Part shown: piece after piece, positions 27,255 to 36,390 of the stretch
Layout of the letters: each line of letters opens with the position of its first letter
Numbering within the stretch: position 1 is the stretch's first letter
Source: Geotalea toluenoxydans JCM 15764
Lineage (GTDB): Bacteria > Desulfobacterota > Desulfuromonadia > Geobacterales > Geobacteraceae
NCBI RefSeq assembly: GCF_001311985.1
Contig: NZ_BBCJ01000002.1
Coordinates: 1-64,000, forward strand
Length of the DNA: 64,000 nucleotides
Direction: 5' to 3'
Made by a program: the position numbers and the translations under genes
Notes under the pieces: model-generated
Database searches by the model: none
The model's input: only the letters and a program-made list of their open reading frames with translations
Told to the model about the DNA's origin: nothing

Positions 27255-28041
27255 ATGATCAGGGCATTATGGACGGCAGCATCAGGGATGCAGGCTCAGC
27301 AATTGAATATCGACGTGGTTGCCAACAACCTGGCCAACGTCAACACCACCGGCTTCAAGAAGAGCCGTGCCGATTTCCATGACCTCATGTACCAGAGCAT
27401 GAAAACCAGTGGCGCCCCATCAACAATGCCACCCAGATCCCCACCGGCATCCAGGTTGCCTTGGCTCAAAGCCGGCAGCAGTCACCAAGATATTCACCAC
27501 CGGCAACGTCACCCAGACCGGCAACGAGCTGGATGTAGCCATCGAGGGAGATGGATTTTTCCAGATACAGATGCCCGATGGCTCCACCGAATATACCAGG
27601 GCCGGCGCTTTCAAAAAGGACAGCCAGGGGCGTGTGGTCACTTCCGAGGGATACCCGCTTCTGCCTGAGGTGGTCATCCCCAACAATACCACGAGCATTA
27701 CCATCGGTAACGATGGTACTGTCTCGGTCATCCAGTCGGGACAGACCTCACCGACCAGCGTCGGCACCATCCAGCTGGCCACCTTTTCCAACCCGGCCGG
27801 ACTCTCCAGCCAGGGGCATAACCTCTTCAAGGAGACCGAATCATCGGGGGCGGCAACCACCGGCACTTCCGGGCAGAACGGCATCGGCACACTCAGCCAG
27901 GGCTACCTGGAAATGAGCAACGTCAGCGTCGCCGAGGAGATGGTCAACATGATCGTCGGCCAGAGGGCGTACGAGATCAACTCCAAGGCGGTTCAGGCGG
28001 CGGATGAGATGTTGCAGACAGCTAACAATCTGAAGCGGTAA
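27255..28041 (+). CDS. flgG: Flagellar distal-rod protein FlgG (two frameshifts)
   Basis: About 262 residues when repaired. Starts after TAAGGAGG with [20 protein letters not shown], then [20 protein letters not shown]. After MKTSG the frame changes twice within 45 bp (near 27415 and 27458) before [20 protein letters not shown] resumes. Restoring GGCC at both places gives [19 protein letters not shown], the expected FlgG sequence. The C-terminus [21 protein letters not shown] is intact. FlgG builds the distal rod on which the P and L rings assemble. Confidence 0.95.
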
Positions 28042-28058
28042 AGAATCCCTCCCCCCGA

Positions 28059-28097
28059 CCCCCTCCTTTATGCCTTATGGTACATAAAGGGAGGGGG
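28059..28097 (+). other. Stable hairpin in the flgG-flgA gap
   Basis: CCCCCTCCTTTATG (28059-28072) pairs with CATAAAGGGAGGGGG (28083-28097) with one bulged G and a 10-nt loop. No T tract follows, so it is unlikely to terminate; it could protect the upstream mRNA end or occlude the adjoining flgA ribosome binding site (GGAGGAG). Confidence 0.6.
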
Positions 28098-28110
28098 AGG
28101 AGTACCGATA

Positions 28111-28818
28111 ATGAAACGTGCCTTACTGACAGCCCTGCTGCTTCTTATCTTCGGCATTATCCCTGCCCTGGCCGCAAGCCAGACGGTGAAGGAGGCGGTG
28201 GTCCGCCAGGTGGTTATCGACTACCTGCAGCAGAAGTGCGACAATCTGGGACTGGAGATCAACATCAAAAAGATTGTCTATAGCGGCGATCTGTCCCTTT
28301 CTGCCGGCGACCTGAGTTATGAAGTGGTGGCGCCAGACCGCTGGGAAGGGTGGGGCAGCGCCAATCTTGCCCTCATCATCCGGGTTGACGGGCGGGTCGA
28401 GCGCAATGTGCCGGTCAAGGTGGAGGTGGAGGCCATGGCCGAGATGGTGGTGGCGGTCCGTCCCCTTGAGCGTGGTGAAGTCATCGGTGCGGCAGATGTT
28501 GCGGTGCAGAAACGGGGGCTTTCCCGGCTGCAGGGCCGTTTTGTCCGTGATGTGGACGAAGTTGTTGGGAAAAGGGTACGCACCGCCATTCGCGGCAACA
28601 ATCCCATCAGACCTGATTTTCTGGAAAGAGTACCGCTGATTAAAAGCGGCCAACTGGTTACCATCGTGGCGGAAAACGAATCGTTACGCATAACGGCCGC
28701 CGGCAAGGCTAGGAACTCGGGGGCGGAAGGAGATACGGTAATGGTGAGGAATCTTGCTTCCCAAAAAGAACTTCCGGCACGGGTTATCGATGCTGAAACG
28801 GTGAAGGTGGATTTTTGA
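28111..28818 (+). CDS. flgA: P-ring assembly chaperone FlgA
   Basis: 235 residues with a Sec signal peptide (LLTALLLLIFGIIPALAAS). The C-terminal SAF domain is visible (VAVRPLERGEVIGAADVAVQKR, VGKRVRTAIRGNNPIRPDFL, GQLVTIVAENESLRITAAGKA). Periplasmic FlgA guides FlgI into the P ring. The RBS lies at the edge of a stable hairpin. The gene ends two bases before the flgH ATG. Confidence 0.95.
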   Translation: MKRALLTALLLLIFGIIPALAASQTVKEAVVRQVVIDYLQQKCDNLGLEINIKKIVYSGDLSLSAGDLSYEVVAPDRWEGWGSANLALIIRVDGRVERNVPVKVEVEAMAEMVVAVRPLERGEVIGAADVAVQKRGLSRLQGRFVRDVDEVVGKRVRTAIRGNNPIRPDFLERVPLIKSGQLVTIVAENESLRITAAGKARNSGAEGDTVMVRNLASQKELPARVIDAETVKVDF

Positions 28819-28820
28819 CC

Positions 28821-29513
28821 ATGAATATTCAAAGCACGCCGGCAAAATACCTGATGCTTGTGGGACTGTTACTGCTGCCAGCCTGTTCCTTCCAGAGTTC
28901 GGAAATCAGGACTCCCACCTTCGACGAACAGATGCAGCAGGCAAAGCCTACCTATGCCAGCGGGTCGATCTGGCAGGATTCTTCCACCGGCATTACCGAG
29001 GATCTCAAGGCGCGCAGGAGAGGGGATACTCTCACCGTGGTCATTACGGAACAGGCGAGCGCCAGTAAACAGGCCACTACCGGAACCAGCCGCGGCAGCA
29101 CAATTTCCGCAGGTATTCCAAATTTGATGGGGCTGGAGACCAATGTCACCGGCATCAGTAACTGGATGGACCTGAACAATCTCCTGAACGCCAGCTATGA
29201 CTCCAAATATGACGGCAGCGGCAAAACAACCCGCGAAGAGAACTTGCGCGCCACCATCACCGCCAAGGTCATCGATGTCATCGGCAATGGCAACCTGCTC
29301 ATTGAGGGGAAGCGTAATGTCAAGGTGAACAATGAGGATCAGATCATCGTTCTCACCGGCACCGTTCGCACCCGTGACATCAGCCCGGACAATGTTGTCA
29401 ATTCCATTTACATTGCCGATGCCCGTATCAACTACAGCGGCAAAGGGGTCATCAGCGATCGGCAGCGGCCGGGCTGGCTGATGGGGATACTGGACGTCAT
29501 CTGGCCGTTTTAG
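28821..29513 (+). CDS. flgH: Flagellar L-ring lipoprotein FlgH
   Basis: 230 residues. The lipobox LLPAC follows a short hydrophobic leader, so the protein is lipidated and placed in the outer membrane. Core features are SIWQDSSTGITEDLKARRRGDTLTV, INV-type beta strands and VVNSIYIADARINYSGKGVISDRQRPGWL near the end. The ATG at 28821 is preferred to the TTG two codons upstream. Confidence 0.95.
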   Translation: MNIQSTPAKYLMLVGLLLLPACSFQSSEIRTPTFDEQMQQAKPTYASGSIWQDSSTGITEDLKARRRGDTLTVVITEQASASKQATTGTSRGSTISAGIPNLMGLETNVTGISNWMDLNNLLNASYDSKYDGSGKTTREENLRATITAKVIDVIGNGNLLIEGKRNVKVNNEDQIIVLTGTVRTRDISPDNVVNSIYIADARINYSGKGVISDRQRPGWLMGILDVIWPF

Positions 29514-29574
29514 CTTTGAAAACTTTGGCCGAGGGCTGCGGCGTTGCTGCAGCAAAAGAGGAATAGAGACGAAA

Positions 29575-30667
29575 ATGACCGGGAGAATCTGTACGATATT
29601 GATGTTGCTGCTTTTGTTGCCGCAACTGGCACTGGCAGTACGGATCAAGGACATTGCCGCATTCGACGGGGTGCGTGACAACCAGTTGCTGGGGTACGGC
29701 CTCGTGGTCGGACTGAACGGCAGCGGTGACAGCGACCAGACCAAGTTTCCCGTTCAGTCCCTGGTCAATACCCTGGAGCGAATGGGGATCACCATCAACC
29801 GAGCCGACATTACCGTGAAGAATGTGGCGGCGGTTATGGTAACCGCTTCTCTGCCCCCCTTCGCCAAGCAGGGCAATACCCTCGATGTCCTCGTCTCATC
29901 GGTGGGGGATGCCAAGAGCCTGGCTGGAGGGACTCTGCTCTTGACCCCCCTCAAAGGTGGCGACAGCCAGATCTACGCTGTTGCCCAGGGGGCGGTCCTT
30001 ACCAACTCCTTTTCCTACGGCGGCCAGGCCGCTTCCGTGCAGAAAAATCACCCGACAGCCGGACGTGTACCGGCTGGCGCCCTGGTGGAAAGGGAACTGC
30101 CCAACGTACTGGCCGGGCGCAATGTGCTGCGCCTTAACCTGCACCAGCCTGATTTCACCACAGCCTCCAGAATTGCTGCGGTCGTCAATGGTAAATTCAA
30201 GGCACAGGTTGCTTCACTGACCGATCCGGGATCGGTGCAGCTGGCAATGCCCGATGGGTTTATCGGCAGACCGGTGGAATTCGTGGCTGAGCTGGAACGG
30301 CTTGAGGTGACCCCGGACGTGATGGCGAAGGTGGTGCTCAATGAGCGTACCGGCACTATCGTTATCGGCGAAAACGTGCGTATTTCCGCGGTGGCAGTTT
30401 CCCATGGCAACCTGACCCTCTATGTGAAGGAGACACCGAAAGTGTCTCAGCCCGCACCGCTAGGGGCAGGCGAAACCAAGGTCGTGCCGCGGACCTCGGT
30501 TAAGGTAAAGGAAGAACGCGGCAGCCTGGCGATTGTTCCTCAGGGGACAAACATCAGCGATGTGGTGCGAGCCTCAATGCCCTTGGGGTAACCTCCCGTG
30601 ACCTGATCGGCATCATGCAGGCGATCAAGCAGCCGGGGCACTGAATGCCGAATTGTCCGTCATTTAA
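29575..30667 (+). CDS. flgI: Flagellar P-ring protein FlgI (two frameshifts near the C-terminus)
   Basis: About 363 residues when repaired. Periplasmic, with signal peptide (ICTILMLLLLLPQLALA). The body is typical: RIKDIAAFDGVRDNQLLGYGLVVGLNGSGD, NVAAVMVTASLPPFAKQG and NERTGTIVIGENVRISAVAVSHGNL. The uninterrupted frame stops at 30591 after DVVRASMPLG. Restoring one C near 30579 and one G near 30632 (CAGGCCGG) yields the conserved end VRALNALGVTSRDLIG, then IMQAIKQAGALNAELSVI, and a TAA at 30665. Two single-base losses in 50 bp that both restore the family sequence argue for errors. Confidence 0.95.
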
Positions 30668-30705
30668 TGGGGTCGAATAACAGACTATCGACAAAAGGAC
30701 AGACC

Positions 30706-31050
30706 ATGGAGATCAAAGCAACCGCCTTGCCGGTAGCGCTTGTGGACAGCACCGGGACACAATCCCTAAAGCTCGGGCAGCAGTCTGCCGAAAAGAATAA
30801 TATGGCCATCAGGAAGGCGGCCAGGGAGTTCGAGAGCCTTTTTGTCGGCATGATGCTTAAATCAATGCGCGAGACGGTCGGCAAGGACAAGCTGACCGGC
30901 GGTGGTCACGGTGAAGAGGCATATCAGTCTCTTCTCGACCAGGAATATGCAAAGGCTGCGGCCGAAAACGGGAGCTTGGGCCTTGCCCGCACAATTGAAA
31001 AGCAGTTGTTGGCGGAGGGGGCGGGAAAGAAAAAGCCCGACAAGGATTAA
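30706..31050 (+). CDS. flgJ: Rod-binding protein, FlgJ N-terminal domain only
   Basis: 114 residues. Contains only the rod-binding (Rod-binding/PF10135) half: KAAREFESLFVGMMLKSMRETV and GGGHGEEAYQSLLDQEYAKAAAENGSLGLA. The muramidase half found in enterobacterial FlgJ is absent, as in many Deltaproteobacteria, so another enzyme must open the peptidoglycan for the rod. The start at 30706 follows AAAAGGACAG; the frame is open upstream into the end of flgI. Confidence 0.9.
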   Translation: MEIKATALPVALVDSTGTQSLKLGQQSAEKNNMAIRKAAREFESLFVGMMLKSMRETVGKDKLTGGGHGEEAYQSLLDQEYAKAAAENGSLGLARTIEKQLLAEGAGKKKPDKD

Positions 31051-31086
31051 GGTCCACAGGTTTTCCTGACGAAAGGCGGTTTTTCA

Positions 31087-31368
31087 GTGAAAGTAGATCA
31101 ACAGAGCCAGGTTCACACCATTGATTTCTACCACGGAAGAACCGCAGCGGCAGATGCAGTAACCGGCAGCGGCAGGCAGATTGACATCATCGAAATTTCT
31201 CCTGCCATCAGGGAAATAGACGCCCTGAAGAAATCGGTCGCCACCCTGCCGGAGATGAGACTGGACCGGGTGGCATTGATGAAGCAGCAGCTGGGCTTTG
31301 GCGCATACAGGATCGATGCCGAGTTTGTTGCGGCAAAGATGATCGAGAACCATGCAACTGGAGGTTAA
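31087..31368 (+). CDS. flgM: Anti-sigma-28 factor FlgM
   Basis: 93 residues. The C-terminal half has the FlgM pattern: RQIDIIEISPAIREIDALKK and RLDRVALMKQQLGFGAYRIDAEFVAAKMI. It holds FliA inactive until the hook is complete and is then exported. The start is a GTG at 31087 with AAAGGCGG upstream. It lies directly before flgN, which starts two bases after its stop. Confidence 0.88.
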   Translation: MKVDQQSQVHTIDFYHGRTAAADAVTGSGRQIDIIEISPAIREIDALKKSVATLPEMRLDRVALMKQQLGFGAYRIDAEFVAAKMIENHATGG

Positions 31369-31370
31369 GG

Positions 31371-31868
31371 ATGACCGCTGGTATTGATGAACTGATAAGA
31401 GCCCTGCAGGAAAAGGGGGCGCTACTGGACGAGATGTATCAGCTCCTGGAAGAAGAGCAGAACTGTATAATCGCTCTTGACATGGCCCGGCTGGAGACCA
31501 ATCAGTCAGAAGTGGACAGTGCCATGGGGAGGCTGGAGCGATTGAACGGGAACTGCAGGAACCTTCTGGCAAAGACCGGTGCAGCGTTGGGGCTTGAGAA
31601 TAATGGCAGCCTTTCACCGCTCATAGCGCGGACCGCCGGGCAGGAACGCCTTGCCCTGCAAGGTCTGCAGACGGATCTTACCACCTCGACCACGGCCGTC
31701 GACAACCTCCTTGCCATTAACCGCAATCTTCTTCAGGATTCCCTGGGACTGGTGGATCGGTCACTCAACTTCTTCAACAGCCTGTTCAACAATCCCACCA
31801 CCTACGGCCAAGCCGGGACAATGAGAACCAACAATGGCGGAGCCAGGCTGGTGTGCAAGGAGATATGA
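31371..31868 (+). CDS. flgN: Flagellar chaperone FlgN-like protein
   Basis: 165 residues, helical, of the FlgN/FlgK-FlgL export chaperone type: an N-terminal coiled coil (ELIRALQEKGALLDEMYQLLEEEQNCIIALDMARLE) and a C-terminal segment rich in Asn/Ser (SLNFFNSLFNNPTTYG). It sits between flgM and flgK, the usual place, and its stop abuts the flgK ATG. Confidence 0.85.
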   Translation: MTAGIDELIRALQEKGALLDEMYQLLEEEQNCIIALDMARLETNQSEVDSAMGRLERLNGNCRNLLAKTGAALGLENNGSLSPLIARTAGQERLALQGLQTDLTTSTTAVDNLLAINRNLLQDSLGLVDRSLNFFNSLFNNPTTYGQAGTMRTNNGGARLVCKEI

Positions 31869-33307
31869 ATGGGAATAAATGACATCTTCAGCATAGCCAC
31901 CAGGGGGATCGCCGCCCAGCGTCAGGCAATAGAGGTGACCAGCGAGAACATCGCCAATGTCAATACCCCTGGCTACTCGCGGCAACGGGTCATTATGGAA
32001 AGCGGGCCGGCAAACCTCGCGTCCGGTTTTCCAATCGGTGGAGGGGTAGAGGTAGTTGCCGTGCAACGCTCTTACGACAACCTGCTGCAGACGCAGCTGG
32101 TTAACGGCAACAGCACCTACCAGCAGAACCTGGCCAAACAGACCGCCCTGCAGCAGGTAGAGCCGCTGTTCAACGAAGTCTCCACCGACGGCCTGGGCAA
32201 AGCCGTGGAGAGCTTTTTCGGCTCGTGGCAGGATCTTTCCCTTAATCCCCAAGGGGCCCCTGAGCGTCAGGCTCTAATTGCCCGCTCGCAGATTCTGGTG
32301 GATACATTTCACCAGATGAACACCAATCTCAACGCCGTCATCACCAGTGCCGACCAGGATTTGGTCAGCATCACCGCCGACATCAGCGACAAGCTCGGCA
32401 ATATTGCCTTGCTCAATCAGCAGATCATGACCACCCAGGGCATGGGGGGCAACGTCAATGAGATGAAGGATCAGCGGGACCTCCTTGTCCAGGAACTTGC
32501 CGGCAAGATGGGGATAACCACCAGCGAACAGTCCAACGGTACCTTGACCGTCTCGCTTTCCCTCGGTGGACAGGTGCTGGTGAGCGGCAACCAGTACAGC
32601 ACCGTCTATACTAGTCCCGATGGGGGAACTCCGCCCCGGAACGATATCTATGTCACCCCCCTGGGCAACCCGCCGCCTGCCAACACACCAGCCACCGACA
32701 CCGATGTGACCGCCACCATCGGCGGCCTCAACAATGGCTATGGCGAAATCGGCGGAACATTGCAGGTAAGGGACCAGATAGTGCCGGGGTACCTGGCCAA
32801 ACTGGATGAAATGGCCGGCAAGATCATTACCTCGGTCAATACCCAGCACACCGCCGGAGCCGACCTTGCCGGCGGCGCCGGTGTTGCCTTTTTTACCGGC
32901 ACTTCCAGCGCCGATATTGCCGTCAGCGGTACGATAACCTCCGATCCGACCAGGATTGCCGCGGCTGCCATTCCGTTTGTCGGCCCGGGTGACAACCGCA
33001 ATGCACTGCTCATCGCCGACATCAAAAATTCTTCCTTGCGTTCAGCACCGGTAACAGCACCGTAGCCGACTTCTTCAACGCCTTTGTCAGCAATGTGGGC
33101 ATCGATGTGCAGAAGGCTAGAAATACGGCGGCGCAGGGGGAGGCTTTCCTGAAGCAGCTGAATACCTTGCGGGAATCAAACGCGGGTGTTTCCCTGGATG
33201 AGGAGTTGACCAATCTTCTCAAGTACCAGCGGGCATTTGAGGGAGCGGCACGGTTGGTGACGACGGGAAGCGAGATGATGGATACCATACTGGCGATGGT
33301 CAGGTAG
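31869..33307 (+). CDS. flgK: Hook-filament junction protein FlgK (one frameshift)
   Basis: About 480 residues. N-terminal signature IATRGIAAQRQAIEVTSENIANVNTPGYSRQR; internal GGAGVAFFTGTSSADIAV repeats; C-terminal EELTNLLKYQRAFEGAARLVTTGSEMMDTIL. The frame changes near 33030 at ADIKNS; the other frame resumes with FLAFSTGNSTVADFFNAFVSNVG. FlgK and FlgL join hook to filament. Starts directly after flgN. Confidence 0.95.
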
Positions 33308-33332
33308 GTAACATGGAAGAGGAGAATTGACG

Positions 33333-34252
33333 ATGCGCGTAACTCCGGGAATGACGGCAGACAATGCCTTGTACAATCTGCAGCAGGGGCGGTCCAAGCT
33401 GGACCAGCTGCAGGAACAGATCGCCTCAGGTTCCGTTATCAATCGGCCGAGCGATGATCCCATATCCACCCGACAGATCCTTGCCATGCAGAACGGGGTC
33501 ACCGAGGGGGATCAATACCTGAGCAACATCGAGAAGGGCAACATCTGGCTCGGCATAACCAATACGGCGCTGACCGGAATGTCCTCCATAATGGCCCAGG
33601 TAAAAACCATTGCCAGTAACATGATCAGCACCAGTACCGATGCCAACATGATCGCCAATGCCACCACCAACCTCACCCAGTTGAAAAACCAGCTGATCGA
33701 CCTGGGCAATACCCAGATCGGCAACCAGTATGTCTTCGGCGGCTTCGACAACAGCACGGCGCCTTTTGATGCAAGCGGCGTTTTTTCCGGTACCGATGAT
33801 CCCATGAAGGTGGATATCGCCAGGAACTCCTCCGTTGCCATGAATATCACGGGGGGGGACCTCTTGCGTGGCGGAACCCCGGCGGTGGGGGCCGGTTCCG
33901 GGGCCACCGCCGGCACCAGGCCGGCGGACATTGTCGACAGTATCGACAAGCTGATTGCAGCAATTACCAGCAGCTCAGCCGCTGATATCGTCGACGGGGT
34001 AAAGAACATGAAGCTGCGGCCGATCAGATTGCAGCTGCCCAGAGCACGGTGGCGGGAAACATGATGCGGCTGGACAATGCCAAGACTATGATCGTCAACA
34101 ATCAGAACACCCTGAAAAACATCATCAGCAGCAAGCAGAATGTTGATTATGCAAAGGCGGCGACGGAACTCTCCCAGCAGCAGACGGCTTTTGAGGCAGC
34201 GCTGTCGGCAACGGCCAAGATCAGCCGGCTGTCATTGCTTGACTACATCTAG
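33333..34252 (+). CDS. flgL: Hook-filament junction protein FlgL (one frameshift)
   Basis: About 306 residues. N-terminus MRVTPGMTADNALYNLQQGR with QEQIASGSVINRPSDDP, the flagellin-like D0/D1 helix; the C-terminus KQNVDYAKAATELSQQQTAFEAAL is equally typical. A lesion near 34013 (AAGGCTGCG read as AAGCTGCG) separates KNMK from AADQIAAAQSTVAGNM. GAGGAG precedes the ATG. The last gene of the flhA-flgL operon; a terminator follows at 34287. Confidence 0.95.
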
Positions 34253-34286
34253 AAGTAGAAGATAAATATGCATATTAATGGTGGAG

Positions 34287-34329
34287 AGGCCATACGAGCG
34301 CTTTTACGGCACGAGTTTGGCCTTTTTTT
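34287..34329 (+). terminator. Rho-independent terminator after flgL
   Basis: AGGCCA (34287-34292) pairs with TGGCCT (34318-34323), with further partial pairing inside, followed by seven Ts. It separates the flgL operon from the sigma-28 promoter of flbD-motA-motB. Confidence 0.7.
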
Positions 34330-34373
34330 CGCGCGGACTCAGGGCCTCCAGTTATCTTTGATGGAAATCGGGC

Positions 34374-34400
34374 TAAAGATTTGGTTCCATATACCGAAAC
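34374..34400 (+). promoter_or_regulatory. Sigma-28 (FliA) promoter of flbD-motA-motB
   Basis: TAAA (34374-34377), 16 bp, then CCGAAAC (34394-34400). Spacing equals the TAAA-N15-GCCGATAA consensus. The same layout recurs before fliC. The transcript would begin about 25 bases before the flbD ATG. Confidence 0.65.
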
Positions 34401-34431
34401 AAATATAAAAGAGCAGTATGGGGGCAGGTGA

Positions 34432-34689
34432 ATGATCAGACTGACGCGAATGGACGGCAGTGAAATATATCTCAATCCGGATCTCATGGAAATTATCGAA
34501 GAGACCCCGGATACCCATATTGCCCTGCTGAACGGCAATCGTTACCTGGTCCTGGAGCCGGTGGCCGTGATCATCGACCGGATCGTCACCTTCAAGGCCA
34601 GTATCCAGCGCCGCTCCTCCGGGGGCACGAAAAGAAAGTACCTTCTCCGGCAACGGAAGGAAAACTACCGACCGATCTGTCCTCTCTGA
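34432..34689 (+). CDS. flbD: FlbD-family flagellar protein
   Basis: 85 residues. The small FlbD/SwrD family begins MIRLTRMDGSEIYLNPDLMEIIEETPDT, with a hydrophobic strand YLVLEPVAVIIDRI. In Bacillus the homologue SwrD raises motor power by supporting MotA and MotB levels, which fits its place in front of motA. This is not the Caulobacter FlbD response regulator. The C-terminus after residue 60 is basic. Confidence 0.88.
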   Translation: MIRLTRMDGSEIYLNPDLMEIIEETPDTHIALLNGNRYLVLEPVAVIIDRIVTFKASIQRRSSGGTKRKYLLRQRKENYRPICPL

Positions 34690-34716
34690 CAGCGGCTTCC
34701 ACACGGGACTAGAAGA

Positions 34717-35487
34717 ATGGATATAGCAACTATAATCGGTCTGGTACTAGGTTTCGGCGCCATAATCGGCGGACAGATCCTTGAGGGGGGGCATGTCAGT
34801 GCGATTATTCAGCCGACTGCCGCCGTCATCGTCCTTGGCGGTACCATCGGCGCAACCTTTGTCAGCTTTCCCCTGGCCAATATCCTTCATGCCCTCAAAG
34901 ATGCGCAAAAGGTTCTCTTTCCGCCCAAGGATGACCCGGAAGCGGTGATCAAGAACATCATCAATTATGCGGCCAAGGCCCGGCGCAACGGCTTGATCTC
35001 TTTGGAGCAGGAAGCCCAGACGGTCAAGGACTCTTTCACGAAAAAGGGCATCTCCCTGGTGGTGGATGGCATCGACCCACAAAAGCTCAGGGAAACCATG
35101 GAGATAGAGCTTAACTCATTCGAAGAACATGCAAAGGCAAGCGCCGACGTATTCGAGGCTGCCGGGGGATTTGCTCCCACCATCGGCATCATTGGCGCTG
35201 TTCTCGGTCTGATCCACGTCATGAACAACCTGTCCGATTCGTCAAAGCTGGGCGCCGGCATCGCGGTAGCCTTCGTTGCCACCATTTACGGCCTTATGAC
35301 GGCCAATATCATCTGCATTCCAATCAGTACCAAACTGAAACTGCGGCTTAAGGAGGCGATCCTGCAGAAGGAGATGGTCATCGAGGGGCTTATCGCCATC
35401 CAGAATGGTGAGAATCCCCACTTTATCGAGCAGAAGCTGCGAGCCTACCTGCCCGAAGGCGGAGCCGGCGCCAAGAAGGGCAAATAG
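34717..35487 (+). CDS. motA: Flagellar motor stator protein MotA
   Basis: 256 residues with four membrane helices. Conserved parts: GLVLGFGAIIGGQILEGGHV, the cytoplasmic loop with NGLISLEQEAQTVKDSF, and FAPTIGIIGAVLGLIHVMNNL. The motB ATG follows directly after its stop. MotA and MotB form the proton-driven stator. Confidence 0.95.
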   Translation: MDIATIIGLVLGFGAIIGGQILEGGHVSAIIQPTAAVIVLGGTIGATFVSFPLANILHALKDAQKVLFPPKDDPEAVIKNIINYAAKARRNGLISLEQEAQTVKDSFTKKGISLVVDGIDPQKLRETMEIELNSFEEHAKASADVFEAAGGFAPTIGIIGAVLGLIHVMNNLSDSSKLGAGIAVAFVATIYGLMTANIICIPISTKLKLRLKEAILQKEMVIEGLIAIQNGENPHFIEQKLRAYLPEGGAGAKKGK

Positions 35488-36264
35488 ATGGCCCGGAAAA
35501 AGAAGCATGAAAAAGAGCCTAACCTGGAACGATGGCTTGTATCCTATGCAGACTTCATAACACTGCTTTTTGCCGTCTTCGTCACCCTGTATGCCATGAG
35601 CCAGACCGACAAGAAGAAGGCGGAAGAGGTTATTGAATCCTTGCGGGAGTCGTTCGGCTACAGCAAGAGTTCTTCCTCTCCAAAGCCCCGGGTCATTGAT
35701 TCAGGCAACATCAACATCATTCCCAACATGCGGCCCCAGGTCCAGCAGCAAAAGGCAGGCAAGGGTGGCAAAACCAAGTCCCATGCCGAAGAAAAGGATT
35801 TCAAGGCGGTCAAGGCTGCCATCGAGGCCTATTTGCTGAAAACGGGCGCCCAGGATAAGGTCAGCGTTGAGATCAACCGTCGGGGGTTGGTGGTCAGCCT
35901 CAAGGAGGCGGGGTTTTTTGACTCGGGGAGCGCCATTGTGCAGCAGAGCGCTTACAGTCTCCTTGCTCATGTGGCCGAGTCCCTGGTCAATTACACGAAC
36001 CCGGTCAGAGTGGAAGGGCATACGGACAATGTGCCCATCAACTCCAGGACATTTCCCTCCAACTGGGAACTGTCCACGGCAAGAGCCACCAATCTGGTCC
36101 AGTATCTGATCAAGTATTATGAGTTTGAGCCGGAAAAAATTTCGGCAACGGGCTTCGGCGAGTACAGGCCGGTGGCGGACAATACCACTGTCGATGGGAG
36201 AAGCAAGAACAGGCGGGTGGATATAGTGCTGCTGTCGGCGGAGAGTGAAAGGGGAGAACCTTAA
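35488..36264 (+). CDS. motB: Flagellar motor stator protein MotB
   Basis: 258 residues. One N-terminal helix with the proton-accepting aspartate in WLVSYADFITLLFAVFV, a plug and linker, then an OmpA-like peptidoglycan-binding domain (VRVEGHTDNVPINS, NWELSTARATNLVQYL, ATGFGEYRPVADN). The linker contains a Lys-rich stretch. A 7-bp tandem repeat and a terminator follow its stop. Confidence 0.95.
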   Translation: MARKKKHEKEPNLERWLVSYADFITLLFAVFVTLYAMSQTDKKKAEEVIESLRESFGYSKSSSSPKPRVIDSGNINIIPNMRPQVQQQKAGKGGKTKSHAEEKDFKAVKAAIEAYLLKTGAQDKVSVEINRRGLVVSLKEAGFFDSGSAIVQQSAYSLLAHVAESLVNYTNPVRVEGHTDNVPINSRTFPSNWELSTARATNLVQYLIKYYEFEPEKISATGFGEYRPVADNTTVDGRSKNRRVDIVLLSAESERGEP

Positions 36265-36282
36265 ACCGGTGATTGGTGATTG

Positions 36283-36331
36283 GTGAGGAGTGAGGAGTGA
36301 GGAGTGAGGAGTGAGGAGTGAGGAGTGAGGA
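36283..36331 (+). repeat. Seven perfect copies of a 7-bp tandem repeat
   Basis: The unit GTGAGGA is repeated seven times without mismatch between the motB stop and its terminator. Preceded by two GGTGATT units. Non-coding here; the copy number is likely to vary by slippage. Confidence 0.9.
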
Positions 36332-36338
36332 GTCATTG

Positions 36339-36390
36339 CGGCTGTTTTCGTCGGTTAGGCTGGTGGCGAAAAGAGCCGATTTTATTTTTT
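36339..36390 (+). terminator. Rho-independent terminator after motB
   Basis: CGGCTGTTTTCG (36339-36350) pairs with CGAAAAGAGCCG (36367-36378) with one mismatch across a 16-nt loop, followed by ATTTTATTTTTT. It ends at the stop codon of the convergent PilZ gene. Confidence 0.8.

Noticed and set aside
28085-28111. Exact sigma-28 consensus (TAAA, 16 bp, CCGATAA) overlapping the flgA start
   Set aside because: The -10 box ends on the A of the flgA ATG, so transcription would begin inside the gene. Probably chance in the hairpin and RBS sequence.
31048-31075. Weak sigma-28-like match before flgM
   Set aside because: Spacing is 17 instead of 16, the -35 is TAAG, and the predicted start would lie downstream of the flgM ribosome site.
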